From NCBI GenBank assembly GCA_019925095.2, contig CM034398.1:6339001-6403000 (forward strand): a DNA stretch of 64,000 nt, written 5' to 3'. The notes beneath the pieces are model-generated. The model was not told the origin of the DNA, did not search any database, and saw only the letters and a program-made list of their open reading frames with translations. Below, piece by piece: positions 47,578 through 59,142 of this stretch. This DNA is from Dendrolimus kikuchii (lineage: Eukaryota; Arthropoda; Insecta; Lepidoptera; Lasiocampidae). A program made the translations under genes and the position numbers. Every line of letters begins with the position of its first letter. The stretch's first letter is position 1.

Positions 47578-47777
47578 CGCTTTCCATCAAGTGGGCCATC
47601 TGCCTGTCTGTTGAACTTATGGAATAAAAAAAATCATTCCTTATCCCGTCCACTTTATCCCATCCTGAAAGCTGGCAATGCGTTGACATCGCTCCTGGTG
47701 TTGCAAACGTCGTAGTTATAACCACTTTCCATGAGCTGGGTCTGCTGCCTGTTTCCCAGCTTCGCAATAAAAGAGTA
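47578..47777 (+). mobile_element. Two retroposon tails in tandem
   Basis: 47578-47630 is the shared SINE/LINE tail with AATAAAAAAA. 47660-47777 is a different LINE tail ('ggtgttgcaaacgtcgta', 'cttcgcaataaaag'). Confidence 0.6.
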
Positions 47778-48172
47778 AATTGTCCGATATTAACGCGAGC
47801 TACACCGCGGGATTAGGTATAATGGTTTGGTATAAGAATTTGAGTAATGCCGTAATTACGCAAGGGGCGGCGCGACGGATTTCTACGAAATGGTAAATTC
47901 AGTGAAGAAAATAACTCTTTGGTATTTTATTTTTTAACATTTTTCTATCATCCAACGGCGCTATCGCAGCAATAATAGATCTGACGAATGGCTAAATTTT
48001 CTTTTTGATCAGTTCATAAATCGAAATGAAATAAAATTCTGTTGAAATTTCTCGAGGGTTTTCTATAATAATTTGTATATGATATGGAGATAAATTTTTT
48101 GGCACGCACATCTATTATTCATTTCATTTATCTTTTTACTAATTGTAATCTGTTACGTTATACATACAATTT
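47778..48172. other. Intergenic, no feature
   Basis: AT-rich; nothing recognised. Confidence 0.5.
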
Positions 48173-48405
48173 TTTTATTGCATAAGTTAAGCAGAGGACA
48201 GGTAGACGGACCACCTGATGGAAAGCGGTTACCATCGCCTATGAACATTTGTAATAGCAAAGGTGCTACCAATGTGCTGCCGCTCTCTTAAGGGAGATTG
48301 GAACCTGGCCACTAATGCCGAAACACAACTCAAGGTTGTTATGGCTTCATCCTCTAGTCCAGGGGTGGTAGCCATCCAGATGGGCAAATACTTTACCACT
48401 GTGTG
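48173..48405 (-). mobile_element. Tail-sharing SINE, truncated
   Basis: From the poly-A complement to 'gggcaaatactttaccac', then a TG/TA stretch and the maT element. Confidence 0.8.
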
Positions 48406-48421
48406 TATGTGTGTATATATA

Positions 48422-49612
48422 CTCAATCAGGCCATAAATAGTTACAATTAAAAAGAAAAAAAATATTACATTTGAATTTGGAATCTGTCATTTTTATATC
48501 ATTGTTCATTATGTTTTCTCATTTTGGCGCCAATACATTGTACAACATTTTGCGATATTAAAATGGATTGAATTACACAAAGTAGGAAGTAGTACGGAGC
48601 CAAATGTAATTTTTACAACTCCATACGCTTGGTATTAGTCAAATGTTTGTGTACCGGGCTATTAATAGGTACAATGAGACCTCCTCTGTTTGTGACATAA
48701 AAAGATTTGACCATCCACGTAGTGTTCGTACGAAAAAAGTGGTCAAAGCAGTAAGGGAAAGAATTCGAAAAAATCCTGTCCGAAAGCAAAAGATTTTATC
48801 TCGGGAGATGTAGATATCACCTAGAACCATGTCGCGTATTTTAAAAGATTTATTTATTTATTTAATTAATTACTGAAGCGGTACGCAAAGGCAGGTCACA
48901 GAAAAAATTTGTTTACAGATGAGAAATTTTTTACAATTGCGCAACATTTTAACAAACAAAATGACCATATTTATGCTCAAAGCTCTAAGAAAGCTTCTCA
49001 ATCAGTCGTCAGAGTGCAACGTGGGCATTATCCGTCTTCAGTGATGGTTTGGTGGGGTGTTAGCTATAAAGGAGTGACTGAGCCATATTTTTGTGAAAAA
49101 AGTATCAAAATATCGGCACAAGTGTATCAAGATACCATTCTTGAGAAGGTAGTTAAGCCCCTTAACAACAACATGTTCAATAACGCCGGGTCATAAAGCT
49201 CTATCCACGCAGAATTGATTGGAAACGAACGTTTCGGACTTTATCAGAGCTGAAGACTGGCCGTCGTCTAGTCCCGATCTTAATCCGCTGGGTTATGATT
49301 TATGGTCAGTTTTAGAGAGTACGGCTTGTTCTAAACGCCATGATAATTTGGAGTCCCTAAAACAATCCATACGATTGGCAGTGAAGAATTTTCTCATGGG
49401 AAGAGTGCGTGCTTCTATTCATAACAGGCCTCAACGTTAAAAGGACTGTATTGCAGCCAATGGAGACCACTTCGAATAAGATTTTTATATATTTTTTTTA
49501 ATTTTAAATTGTTTTATATTTATGTATTAAACTAACACACTGTAAAACTTATAAATGTTATTTGCAATGGAAAAAAATCTTTCTTTGTTACAATATTTAT
49601 GGCAAGGCTAGG
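48422..49612 (+). mobile_element. maT transposon copy 2, 1191 bp
   Basis: Left end 'ctcaatcaggccataaatag', right end complement 'cctagccttgccataaatat', TA on both sides. Opposite orientation to the copy at 40818. Carries a decayed transposase: stops after KILSREM, about 110 bp of the linker region replaced by a TTTA-rich stretch near 48849-48875, and the second catalytic Asp block deleted after NNMFNN. FTDEKFFT and SPDLNPLGYDLW remain, the latter with the third Asp changed to Gly. Confidence 0.9.
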
Positions 49613-50030
49613 TATATATATAGTAAGTACTTGGCACCCACCCACTTCAAGATGTTACTGAAAATATTTTTTTCTTTTTAGTTGATTCTGAAGTAGATTT
49701 ATTTTTTTGCAAAAATATAGTATTTTACACTTTTATGCTACCTATATAGTATGTACACGGAAGGTGAGGTGATGAAGGTGATATGCCGGTCGAGCCACCA
49801 CTCGGATAAGTCCATCAAGCACATTACTGCATGTTGTATTCGTCTTGCTAACTCCGAGTACTTGCACAGGCATAACCTAGTGGCCAGGATTATCCACCAG
49901 TAATTTGTTCTTCGACATGGTCTGGCAGGGACTGAGACATCTTATTTTTTATAATATATAGTTTATAATAGGAACCTCTTAGCTAGTTCTCGATGATAAT
50001 CATAGCATGCTATACTGGGATTAATCATGA

Positions 50031-50290
50031 CGGCCTCTGTGGTTCAGTGGGCTAAGCCTTTGCCGGCCTACCTCACTGCAACGCAGAGGCTCCGGGTTCG
50101 ATTCCTGGTATAGTAAATTTCGGAAACGTATTTTCTCCGTTATTTACTATGGTCTGGGTGTCTGGGATCGGCCCCAGAGTAGTCCGTTGTATATTAGCCA
50201 TAACACAAGCGTAAGTTGCTTAATTTGGTAATAGTTACATGATTGTTAACTCATGTGTATGACTTTGTGTGCAATAAAGAACATTCTATT
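50031..50290 (+). mobile_element. tRNA-derived SINE type 1, full length
   Basis: Best copy. 'ggcctctgtggttcagtggg' (A box TGGTTCAGTGGG), 'ctccgggttcgattcctggt' (B box), body 'atggtctgggtgtctgggat', tail 'gtgtgcaataaagaacattc'. The A-B spacing matches a tRNA gene. Confidence 0.92.
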
Positions 50291-50310
50291 CTACTTAAGA
50301 GCTAGCACAC

Positions 50311-50520
50311 GAAATTACTGCCATGTGGCAAATGGAGTCATTGAACATAGTACCGATAGTGGTGTCGTTACCGGTCTAATAGCCAAGAGCCTCGTTCGAC
50401 ATCTAGAGAGGGTTCTCCCTCGGTAAATGGGTGAAGGGCCAGATAGAGAAGGCCAGTTTGGGTGTCGGAGTTCGTAAATCAGACTGTTTCCCAAACCCCC
50501 AGCAACAAAAAATAAAATTA
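50311..50520 (+). pseudogene. LINE ORF2 C-terminal fragment, frameshifted
   Basis: Reads EITAMWQMESLNIVPIVVS, then in another frame GLIAKSLVRHLERVLPR. This is the 'MW...IVPIVVS..GLI.KSL..HL' end of a non-LTR retrotransposon type common in insects (from memory). Confidence 0.5.
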
Positions 50521-51180
50521 GTAAAACAATATGGTCAATACATTTCGATAGGCGGTTCATTATGTTTTCAAGTGATCGAATTGAGATAATGTGAAACAGT
50601 ATTCATAACTAGCAGATTACGCATGGTGGTGTAGATATAGGGTCGTCGGCTTGCGCCCCGCAGGAGGCCGTTCTCCTGAGCACGGCACGCATTGTCAGGA
50701 CGCTCCTGTCTCTGGAACCCTAACTACCGCTATCTGGGGTCTTAGGTTTCGCTGCTAGAGGACATCACCCTTTTATGTCTTTAATATATATTTATTACAA
50801 AATATAAAGTGAAATAATAATATTATTGTAAGGCTAAAAAAGTAAATAAAAACATATAAAAATCCTGTGTCTTGAATAAAGTGACAGGGTGCCAACTATG
50901 GTATAGCTGCCGCTACATAGAAATATTTCACGTCTAATATACAGTAGTACAGAGTTTATAGTCATTTTAGTAGTTTACCACGAAACCGCACGATTGATAT
51001 TAAATGTTAACAATAATTACCGTTCTCAGAACCAGTCGTTTGTTATCAGTTTGGACTCAATGTGGCATAACTTCTACGAAATGTCGTGTAGACGTAATTT
51101 TGAATACATTTACCAATTTACATACACTATATCTATTAATATATAGAAGGTTCAGTCCCGTACTCAGTGTTTAAAGGACA
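50521..51180. other. Intergenic, no gene
   Basis: One GC-rich patch at 50630-50760 looks transposon-derived; the rest is AT-rich. Confidence 0.4.
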
Positions 51181-51862
51181 GTTAGTTTATTATAATTGTT
51201 AAAAAGTTAACAACAATCCCTGCTTTTAGCAGGGATGGAAGGTACACCGCTGATATAGAAAGAAGAGTAAATTTGGGGAATAGTTTGAATGGAGCGTTAG
51301 GTAAACTTCTAGGCGCTAAGAACCTCAGCCAGAAGGCCCAGCTCGCCATACACAACGCGGTGCTGGTACCTACGCTCACGTATGGAAGCGAGAGTTGGGT
51401 ATGGAAGAGAGAGCATGAAAGTAGAGTAAACGCGGTTGAGATGCGAGCACTGCGCAAAATCTGCGGAGTGACGCTCGCGGACCGCGTTCGTAATACCGAA
51501 GTAAGAAAGAGAGTTGGTCTGAAAGAGAGTGTCGGGGTGAAGGTAAGGAAAGGAATGCTCCGGTGGTTCGGGCATGTTGAAAGAATGCATGATGAAAGAA
51601 TGACTAAACAGATATACAATGCAAAAGTGGATGGATGCAGAAGTCGTGGAAGGCCACGACACACCTTCCATGATCAAATTGATCGTGTACTAGCGGAGGG
51701 TGATGTCAGGAGCCTTAAGAACAGACGAGTGTGCATGACAAGAGTTATGAATGTCAAAGAAGCAAGTGAGGTGTGTAAGAATGGGCCTAAATGGCGCTCT
51801 GTTGTTCGTGCCTACCCCGCAAGGGAACTGGCGTGAAGTTATGTATGTATGTATGTATGTAA
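51181..51862 (+). mobile_element. RTE-clade LINE 3' end with (ATGT)n tail
   Basis: Coding end plus 'ggcgtgaagttatgtatgta' and ATGT repeats at 51838-51860. Matching ends: 22683-22960 (+) and 14055-14222 (-). Such short tandem tails in place of poly-A are usual for RTE elements. Confidence 0.85.
51216..51836 (+). pseudogene. RTE-type reverse transcriptase C-terminus
   Basis: About 205 open residues ending at TGA (51834-51836). Motifs in order: RRVNLGNSLNGALGK, KAQLAIHNAVLVPTLTYGSE, EMRALRKICGV, DRVRNTEVRKRVG, MLRWFGHVERMHDERM and a long variable tail to ARELA. LTYGSE.W and LRWFGHVxRM are the classic RTE/Bov-B-type C-terminal signatures. No endonuclease or RT catalytic core is present, so it is 5'-truncated. 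The frame is intact, implying recent insertion. Confidence 0.85.
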
Positions 51863-52386
51863 AAAGTTACCGAATTCTCATGGGTTTAAAACTAGGGTCT
51901 ACAGTTTGAATTTGGAACATTTCTCTAATTTAATTAATTCATTGTGCCAAAAGTAACAACATTCAAACCGTCGATATTAATATTATATTTTTAGGCTTCG
52001 GTCGAAAATTCTAAATTTTACATCCCGAGATAAATTTTACACATGCCGAATTTACCGTAAACAAAAATCTGGAGACTCTGGCTAGAAGATAATAGAATAA
52101 TTTCTAGTCTAAAAGTCATATTATGTTGTTGGGATACCTTTCGCGTAATCTCAGGATTACATTATTGAATTTTTTGGTATATAAGGCGTCTTATAACACG
52201 GAAAATCTCCCAATACTTTAATCTTATGTATACCATTAATATACGTAAAGGGACGTGAAAAGGAAACAGAAAAGCATTATTCTGTTATACTGTACGCCGA
52301 AAAAAAAAAAATTCAGTTCAGTGAAATAAAATAAGCGTTTGTTATGCTAGTGTTTCATTAATAAAATATACAAAAGTTAGTTGATA

Positions 52387-53226
52387 TCAGGCCAAAAATC
52401 CCTTGGCGCATATTGTGCCTAACATGACAAACATTACAAACGAAACTATGATTTGGATATTTTCTTTGGTTACTTGAAACTCGTCGTAGTGTCCAGTTGG
52501 AATCTAAAAAAAAATAATCTTATCAATAGGGTGAAACTGAAGTCTAAATTTTGAGTAGTAATATATGATATCATAACTTTAAGTAGTCAATTAGAGTACT
52601 AAAATTATTTTTATTATGATGTTTGTAAATTAATATTTATAGCAAGATGTTTTTCTCCTCATTTTTTGGGACATTTGCTACATTAGCATGTACTAAACTA
52701 AACATATAATATACTTACTATCTTTACATTCATAATAAAGTGGCAAACAAACTAGCCGAGACTGGTTTACGTGAATCCCGAATAGACAATAAATCTAAAA
52801 AAAAATTGCAAAGTGTTCTCCATCGTTTATATAGTCTATCCCAGTTGTTTCTTTTAAATACCTTTAGTGTGCAGACACGGCATGTTTAGAAATGTATAAT
52901 ATTATAGGTTTTTACCAAAAGGACTGCCTGCCGATTATTCACTACGAATAAACTATAGGAAAGCATATATGGACCGTATATATAAGAAACCCAGTAATTT
53001 TTTGGCTAGAAACAGCAAAAAATGACCCTCACTCAATTTTTAGATAAGGTAGGCTTAGTTGTAGATATTATAACAGATATTTTCTTACCTCAAAATTAGC
53101 AGGAAAGTCTGCAACAAGGTTCGGGGGGAGGTCCGCATGGCCCACAGCCTCCGGTGGTTTGACAACAAGGGTTGTATGAGTACAGGCAATAGCCGCCTCC
53201 CTGTGGTCCTCCGAGGAATCCACCAT
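52387..53226 (-). CDS. Small single-pass membrane protein, two exons (candidate)
   Basis: 84-residue protein not recognised by name. Exon 1, 53226-53089: MVDSSEDHREAAIACT... to ...VADFPANFE, 46 codons, with an ATG in good context (ATTATGG) and an in-frame stop 4 codons before it. Donor GAG|GTAAGAAA. Exon 2, 52503-52387: acceptor T-rich...TTTTAG, IPTGHYDEFQVTKEN, then a hydrophobic span IQIIVSFVMFVMLGTICA and KGFLA, stop TGA. The phase is 0 at both borders, so the spliced frame is continuous. The single helix close to the C terminus suggests a tail-anchored or type III small membrane protein. No transposon motif is visible. Exon 1 is also open in another frame (see 53096-53299), so the reading is not certain. 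No clear AATAAA follows. Function unknown. Confidence 0.5.
52740..52880 (-). repeat. Helitron-like repeat F fragment (inside intron)
   Basis: 'tttacgtgaatcccgaatag' and 'gtttatatagtctatcccag' match 33170-33250. Lies in the intron of the small membrane-protein gene. Confidence 0.5.
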
Positions 53227-53299
53227 AATATACCTTCATCGCAATCAAAGTTTTTAGGCAAGGGTTACTATTGTGAAAACAAAATATGAATTTCTTCAA
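53096..53299 (-). other. Alternative Cys/Gly/Pro-rich frame over exon 1
   Basis: A 68-codon frame; from the inner ATG at 53239 it is 48 codons. It reads GGFLGGPQGGG, then CCQTTGGCGPCGPPPEPCC and stops 7 bases before the donor. The composition recalls small Cys-Gly-Pro sperm proteins of insects, but such repeats also arise by chance from GC-rich codons read out of frame. Kept as an alternative to the 84-residue model. Confidence 0.25.
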
Positions 53300-54774
53300 A
53301 CAGCGGTTAATATTGTGTGAAAAATATGTGAATAAAGAAGAAATTTCCTATTTATATTAAAATTTAAAAAAATGCTTTCAGAACGTTGCAGAAAAGAAGT
53401 GACGTTGATTTAAAATTGCTAATGAATTGTAAAGACGTTCCATTGATAAGTTGCTTTTATTCATTTTTTCGTGTTTGTTTCTTGCCAGTCATTACATTAT
53501 ATTTAAACAGAACTTCTATAGCTGATGATAATCTAAAATAAGTGTTTTAATTAATATTATAAAGGTAGGGCTTCATCAACAGCGTTACTGTTAAAGATTT
53601 AGGCCGTTTCACGCAGATATGGCGATGGGTCTAATGCGTTATTTCTAATCTATTCTTGCTGGTGTTGGCTGCAACGCTTTTGACATTGATTTGTATTTGA
53701 TATGTATGCTGTTGTAGCTAGTGTGAGATGTGACCTTGTTAATGACGTTAAATATTGACAAATATCGTATGTAAATACACTTGGTACCGCCATGTAAACC
53801 TCCTTTCGACCTATTCATACTTTTCTTCGACATATTTAAATTCTCACTTCAAATATGACGGCGCCGTCTCTCTTAGCACGTCACGTCAATCAAATCATTC
53901 ATCTCATATCATAAAATAAATTAAATTAAATCGCCCCGCACATTGTAAATAAATAAAATACCATAAAATATACCGCGCCCGGAACTCATAAATGTGTGTA
54001 TATAACTTATAAATAATCCGCTCCGCACCACAATAATTCAATATATTGAAACCTATATAATATAAATTACTAATAGCATAATTAACAATAAAGTGAAGTG
54101 AAGTGGACTGAGGGCAGAGGAGCAGACGTATTTCATTCCCATTAACCTGGTAAGTGCGTGCTCGACCTCAAATTCCCGTCCAAATTGTCCCACACTTCTT
54201 TTCCTGCAATATTGATACAGTTCGCTTCTCGCCAAATCCAGCGCCGCCGCACCAACACTAGTGTGGTTATGCCTTAATGGCGTTATTTATTAACGCTTGA
54301 AATAAGACGCGTTCGCCCACATTTTAAATCTTTAATACTAACGCAGATGAAGTCCCAGCACAAATGCGAATGTGAGTTTGTTTGTTCCTTTATTGTTACG
54401 ATTTCACGCCTTAATTACTCAACCGATTATCATGAAATTTTGTATGTACAGTCGTGGTATGAAAATGTACGCCAGTCTTCAAATTGATTCATTTAACGTT
54501 CTGCGAGTACATGTTACCTTTTCAAATTAAGTCACAGAACAGATTGTGTTAACTGTTTGTGTGTTTAAATACAAACAACTACATGACAACAAAGTTAAAA
54601 ATTATTTAGATCAATGGTTGAACAATGAACATACATTTTTTTTTTGTAGTGAGTAAAAAAACCGAAAGGCCAAGAAAAACTCTCTTCTAAAAATATATTA
54701 GTAGGTATACAAATTATAATTCCGATCGATAATTATCGGTCGTTGCGTTTTGATCGGTTTCCGACATGTAAATA
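53300..54774. other. Intergenic with repeat fragments
   Basis: 53590-53760 shares short blocks with 38735-38830. 54465-54640 is a copy of the repeat at 28100-28330 in inverted orientation ('gtcacagaacagattgtgtt', 'ttttcaaattaagtcacaga'). No gene is supported. Confidence 0.45.
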
Positions 54775-54925
54775 ATCTGAATTGGACTTTATTCACCAAT
54801 GCAAAAGGCAAAGTGTTGCTTGCTATGCATTCATAGCTTTGCACCACTTACAAGATTCCTAGAATATAGTTCTCTATTAAAATTGGTCTACTGCCCAGGT
54901 ACATCGGGAGGAATTATTAATAATT
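54775..54925 (+). repeat. Dispersed repeat D, copy 2
   Basis: 'gcttgctatgcattcatagc' and 'ggtctactgcccaggtacat' as at 9440-9590. Confidence 0.55.
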
Positions 54926-55384
54926 AACAGTAAACAAACAGCTTAGATCTTTTTAGCACATGTAAAACGTAAGTTCTTTATATTTTACTCGTTTTTACTA
55001 ATGTTGTAGATTGCTTACGGTTGGTATTAATATGTACTTAAGTACATACACGATATAGAATCGGTCATCCATTTTCCCGAACGTTCGTATTAAATATGTA
55101 AACAATGACACGGGCAAAGGCACCTTTCTCGGAAGGCACGCCTGCGACCCTTCGACCCCTTGACAAATGCGGGATTCTATGGAAAACCCAACCCCTACCA
55201 AATTTAGACGACCTGCGAAAATACAATGGCAGTTCACAGAATAAGAGGCGCCTTAAAAGGGCGACGTATTGATCTCCAATTCGGTTGGTTATAAAAAATG
55301 TATGAGATGTTCGAAAACGACCAGAATAATACGCAATTTTATTCAGTAAAAACGTAGTTTTGTCTTAGATCTTCACGACTAGCA

Positions 55385-55500
55385 CATAATAAAACTACGT
55401 TTTAACGGTTTTAGGCGCGGTTTTTTTAATCAATATTTAATTAAGTAAAAATAAAGTAAGTTTCGCGCTTAAAACAGTTTAAACGTGGTTTTATTCATAA
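55385..55500. mobile_element. TIR-A remnant, both outer ends
   Basis: 'aataaaactacgttttaacg' at 55387 and 'aacgtggttttattcat' at 55485 in inverted orientation, with almost all of the interior deleted. Confidence 0.65.
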
Positions 55501-55934
55501 AAACGTAACCTTTGTGGTCTCACTCCATTGTTTGTCTGTTTATTATAGCTGATTATCTCAGGAATTGTTAAGGCTAGAGATATGGATTTTGCACACATGT
55601 AGAAAGCTTTTGTATCTATAATAAATTAGTATAAATTTACGAAAATATTTATTAATTTTGAAAACGCACTCTGAGACAGTTTTTTTTTAATTGGACAATT
55701 ATCGAATGAGTTAAGAAGAAGAGAAGTATTTCCGCTTGATTTGTATAAAAATCTCATATTAACCGTTATTTGGACTGAAGGAGTATACCCCCACATGCTT
55801 TGTCGAAGCTCTAAGCCATCAAAAGTTCATGCTTCCCCACAATATGTCAAAATATAATTGCTAGAATAATGTACAATCACCTTACAATACAGCGTGAAAT
55901 GGAACGCAAGTTAGTTTTTATTTGTGGAAAGTAT
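55501..55934. other. Intergenic, no feature
   Basis: AT-rich; 'ctcaggaattgttaaggcta' near 55557 hints at a Helitron-like fragment. Confidence 0.4.
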
Positions 55935-56440
55935 GGAGGGTAGAGGTAAGGAGGACCATCTCTGTATATGAAGAAGTGTCCATCGAAATGCATTAAATTA
56001 GGGTGGCGCCACTTTGGCATCAGAGTGAATTTTAATGAAACCGCCAAAAGTTATTAGAGTAGTAGGATTATAGTGTTTGTTTAATAAAATTAAATATTAC
56101 AAAATCACTAAGGGTATTATTCAAAAATCACGAAATAAAATCACTATTCTCGTTTTCACATAACGATTCTTTGAGGTTATATTAAGTAAATTACTTTGTA
56201 CTACGTAAATAGTTGACGTTTTTTAACACTGTACTGTCACCAACTAATCTAGTCGCCAAAGATATTAATTTTTTTAATTCGGCATACTGCGATTCGTTTA
56301 CAACAGCTACATTCATACCATACCCTTTGTCTACATCAGCGCCATTATGGACGGTTTTTGAACTGTTATTTACAGTTTACAGCTGGATACTTTTTCAACT
56401 TGTCTCCCATATGATATGATTCTCCTTACCTCTACCCTCC
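55935..56440. mobile_element. TIR element M (506 bp)
   Basis: Perfect 19-bp inverted ends GGAGGGTAGAGGTAAGGAG at 55935-55953 and 56422-56440. Non-coding; target duplication not clear; single copy here. Confidence 0.7.
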
Positions 56441-57279
56441 AAAGTGGAAAGACGTATGTTACGGATTTTTAGCTAACTGTCGGTTTCTCTTATTATATTA
56501 ATGTGACTCTGTATGTCGGTTGGAATAAACAAAAAAAAAAAATATACAGAAGTTTATTTGAATTAGTCTTGTTTGTAGTTTTTGAGTTCTTTATCGTCTG
56601 ACGTTTCTTATTTTCCCGTATTTATCATTGTTGTTTAATAATCGAACTTAACAAAAGTGGGAAATATTATACTTTTGACCATAAGAGACATTACTATTAA
56701 TAAAAACGTGGGAATGGGAAACAGTTTTCGGTGTACTAACAACGTTCTTTTATATTTGCGTTTTTCAGAGAAAGGTACAGAAAGTTGTTTATTAAATTAA
56801 CTAGACAAAAAAAATCCCAAAGGGGTTTATAAGACCAAGGAGGCCTCCCTTTCACCAGATCCAATTAAGGGTAAGGCCAATATCACAAAATACTATTATA
56901 CAATAATTTTTATAAGACCGTTCAAACTAACAAATACTTATACATATATACATTGATATACAACCTACCTTATAAAATATGACTACGAAACGAATAATCA
57001 AGATAACAGTCATGAATGAATTTATTTGACAATCTTACGTAAGACGTTTTAAAATTATCTTTGCAATCGATATAATCTAATCATGTAGTTATTTTAATTT
57101 AAAAACCTGGTTTTATATTAATGACGAAAAGTCGTGAATGGTTTCTTGGTAGCATTATAAAATTAATGAAAAAACTATGTTATGACTTGTCAATTAAAAA
57201 TCTTACAAGCGAAATCCATTAACATGACTAGGGGACTATATTTAATAAAAACCCTTATTTCTTAGTATATCTTGCATTA
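56441..57279. other. Intergenic, no feature
   Basis: AT-rich; nothing recognised. Confidence 0.5.
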
Positions 57280-57490
57280 AGGACCGAGTTCACTCTGCTT
57301 GACGTATACTAACTACTTTAAGCCGTTATTAGAATACGCAGACTTATGCCCGGTTCATATTTTATTCATATTATTTCTAGTATTCATTTGCCTTGCCATC
57401 GTATCGGTTGAATTTCGTCAATTACTTGTATGGAGCTTATTTAAAATTTTATTCGATAGTGAACTGGCAAAAGGAGTTGGCCATTAGAGA
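57280..57490. mobile_element. Small TIR element G, expanded copy
   Basis: 'attcatttgccttgccatcg' and 'ttgtatggagctta' match the G centre; ends 'aaggaccgagttca' and 'ggagttggccatta'. Confidence 0.5.
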
Positions 57491-57699
57491 ATCTTGGTGA
57501 AACCAGGGTGATGTATTAAGAAAAAAACAGAATCTGAATGAACGAATGAATGCTAAAACGTAACTTAAGAGCTTAAGTTTTTGTTACATAATATGATAAA
57601 GAGAATAGACGGTACTTGGAGGGTCCGAACCAACTTTGATGTCGAGAATCTCGTGACCGAGACCAACATAACCTAAAATGCCGTGCCTGTACATTCAAG

Positions 57700-58180
57700 C
57701 TATTGAAAAAAAACAACTGTCATACACTATATAAACGAATGAGAACACGATGCAGTTTTTTTGGATTTCTTGTCTGTTTGTTTGGAATTCATGTAAAAAC
57801 TACTGGGTCGATTTTAATTCCGTTTTCACTGATCGACAGAAAATTTTTATACTTAAAATCTGTTCTGCTTTTTATCCTGGGAATCCCGCGGGAACTTTTC
57901 TGGGAATGATTTAAAATGGCCAGATAAAAAAAATCTAAGTCCAATGTGATTTTTCACTGATCGGTATTATGCAAAAATGTAATAAAATGTGTGATATTTT
58001 GTTTCCCAGGAATCTCGCGGAAATTTCTCTGGAGCGGTATGTGGTTGTTTGGATTTGCATAAAAATTAGCTTTTTTTTTTCTTATTATTTTTTGACTGCT
58101 GCGGTACTTTCTGTCGCGGGAATTCCGCGGAAATTTCAAGTCAAGCCTGGATGAAGTCGCGGGCATATTTTAGTAGACGA
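57700..58180 (+). repeat. Helitron-like repeat F, plus copy
   Basis: 'catgtaaaaactactgggtc', three 'ggaatccCGCGGga'-type blocks (57881, 58007, 58117) and end 'gatgaagtcgcgggcatatt'. Three spaced copies of the CGCGG block suggest internal duplication. Confidence 0.6.
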
Positions 58181-58459
58181 TATAAAAGTTCACCGCCTCC
58201 GCTAGTTCAGTCACGTAGAACCGATGGTAGAGGATCGCAGCGTGAAGAAACAATTATTTGGACGACCGGGTAAAGGAATTTATTTAATTTTAAATCATCA
58301 CGATATCAGGCTTATTGGCTACAATAGTCCTGCTCGTGATAATGGATCCATATCAGTAGAGCGTAGCGCAAATGTTTTCGAGAATTGGCTCTTGCTGGTA
58401 TTGGTAATACAGCACTTTCGTTTCCACAATAATTAAAACTGGTGGTCGCCCAGCGGTCG

Positions 58460-58785
58460 AAATTCAACCATAATTAATTTAAATTATAAGTTTGAACATT
58501 ATTAAGATTCTGTTGTCAAAGACTATATTTCTATAAGCACAGATTTCGCCAAGGCTGACTTTGACTTTAACAATAAACAAAGGAGTATATATGCGTGTGT
58601 GTCAAATACTTGTTAGTGTGTGTAATGTTTTTTTTAATGATTTAATGTATTTTTATGCATAATTTAAAAAAAAAATAGTATTCTGCACTCCTTCTCTATA
58701 TAAACTAAAATTTCATACTCCTTCGTCCGCGCAATTTTCGTAAAAAGGGGTACAAAGTTTTTGCTTCACGTATTAATATAATGAT
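58460..58785 (+). repeat. Dispersed repeat E, copy 2
   Basis: Same order of landmarks as 2195-2545, with a short deletion after 'ctatataaact'. Confidence 0.7.
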
Positions 58786-59142
58786 TATCATTTCATTTTT
58801 AGGAATACACAATTGAAATATATACAGGTAACTGTTGTAGTTTGAGGAAAATATTTGGAATCGTGTATAGGTTCTTTTGAAGTACCTATTATCACAATTC
58901 CATCGCTCGGGCATTTCCGACAGCGGAGTTATCAGATTGCGACGTTCCCAAAATAAGCGCGCTTCCGGCCTCGCGCCACTTTACCCATGTGAAAATTAAT
59001 TTAGCGTCGTTCCGCTAACTTTATAACGCACGTGGATAAGGAAAATGGTCTTTAATTTAATCATATCCCTATTAGTTCATGTGAAATTTATTATATTGCC
59101 TTAATTATTATGCTACTCGGAATTTTTGGAGATTAAAACGCA

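Noticed and set aside
50031..50120. Possible tRNA gene with A and B boxes
   Set aside because: The boxes belong to a SINE: the same sequence continues into a shared non-tRNA body in seven places and cannot fold into a full cloverleaf.
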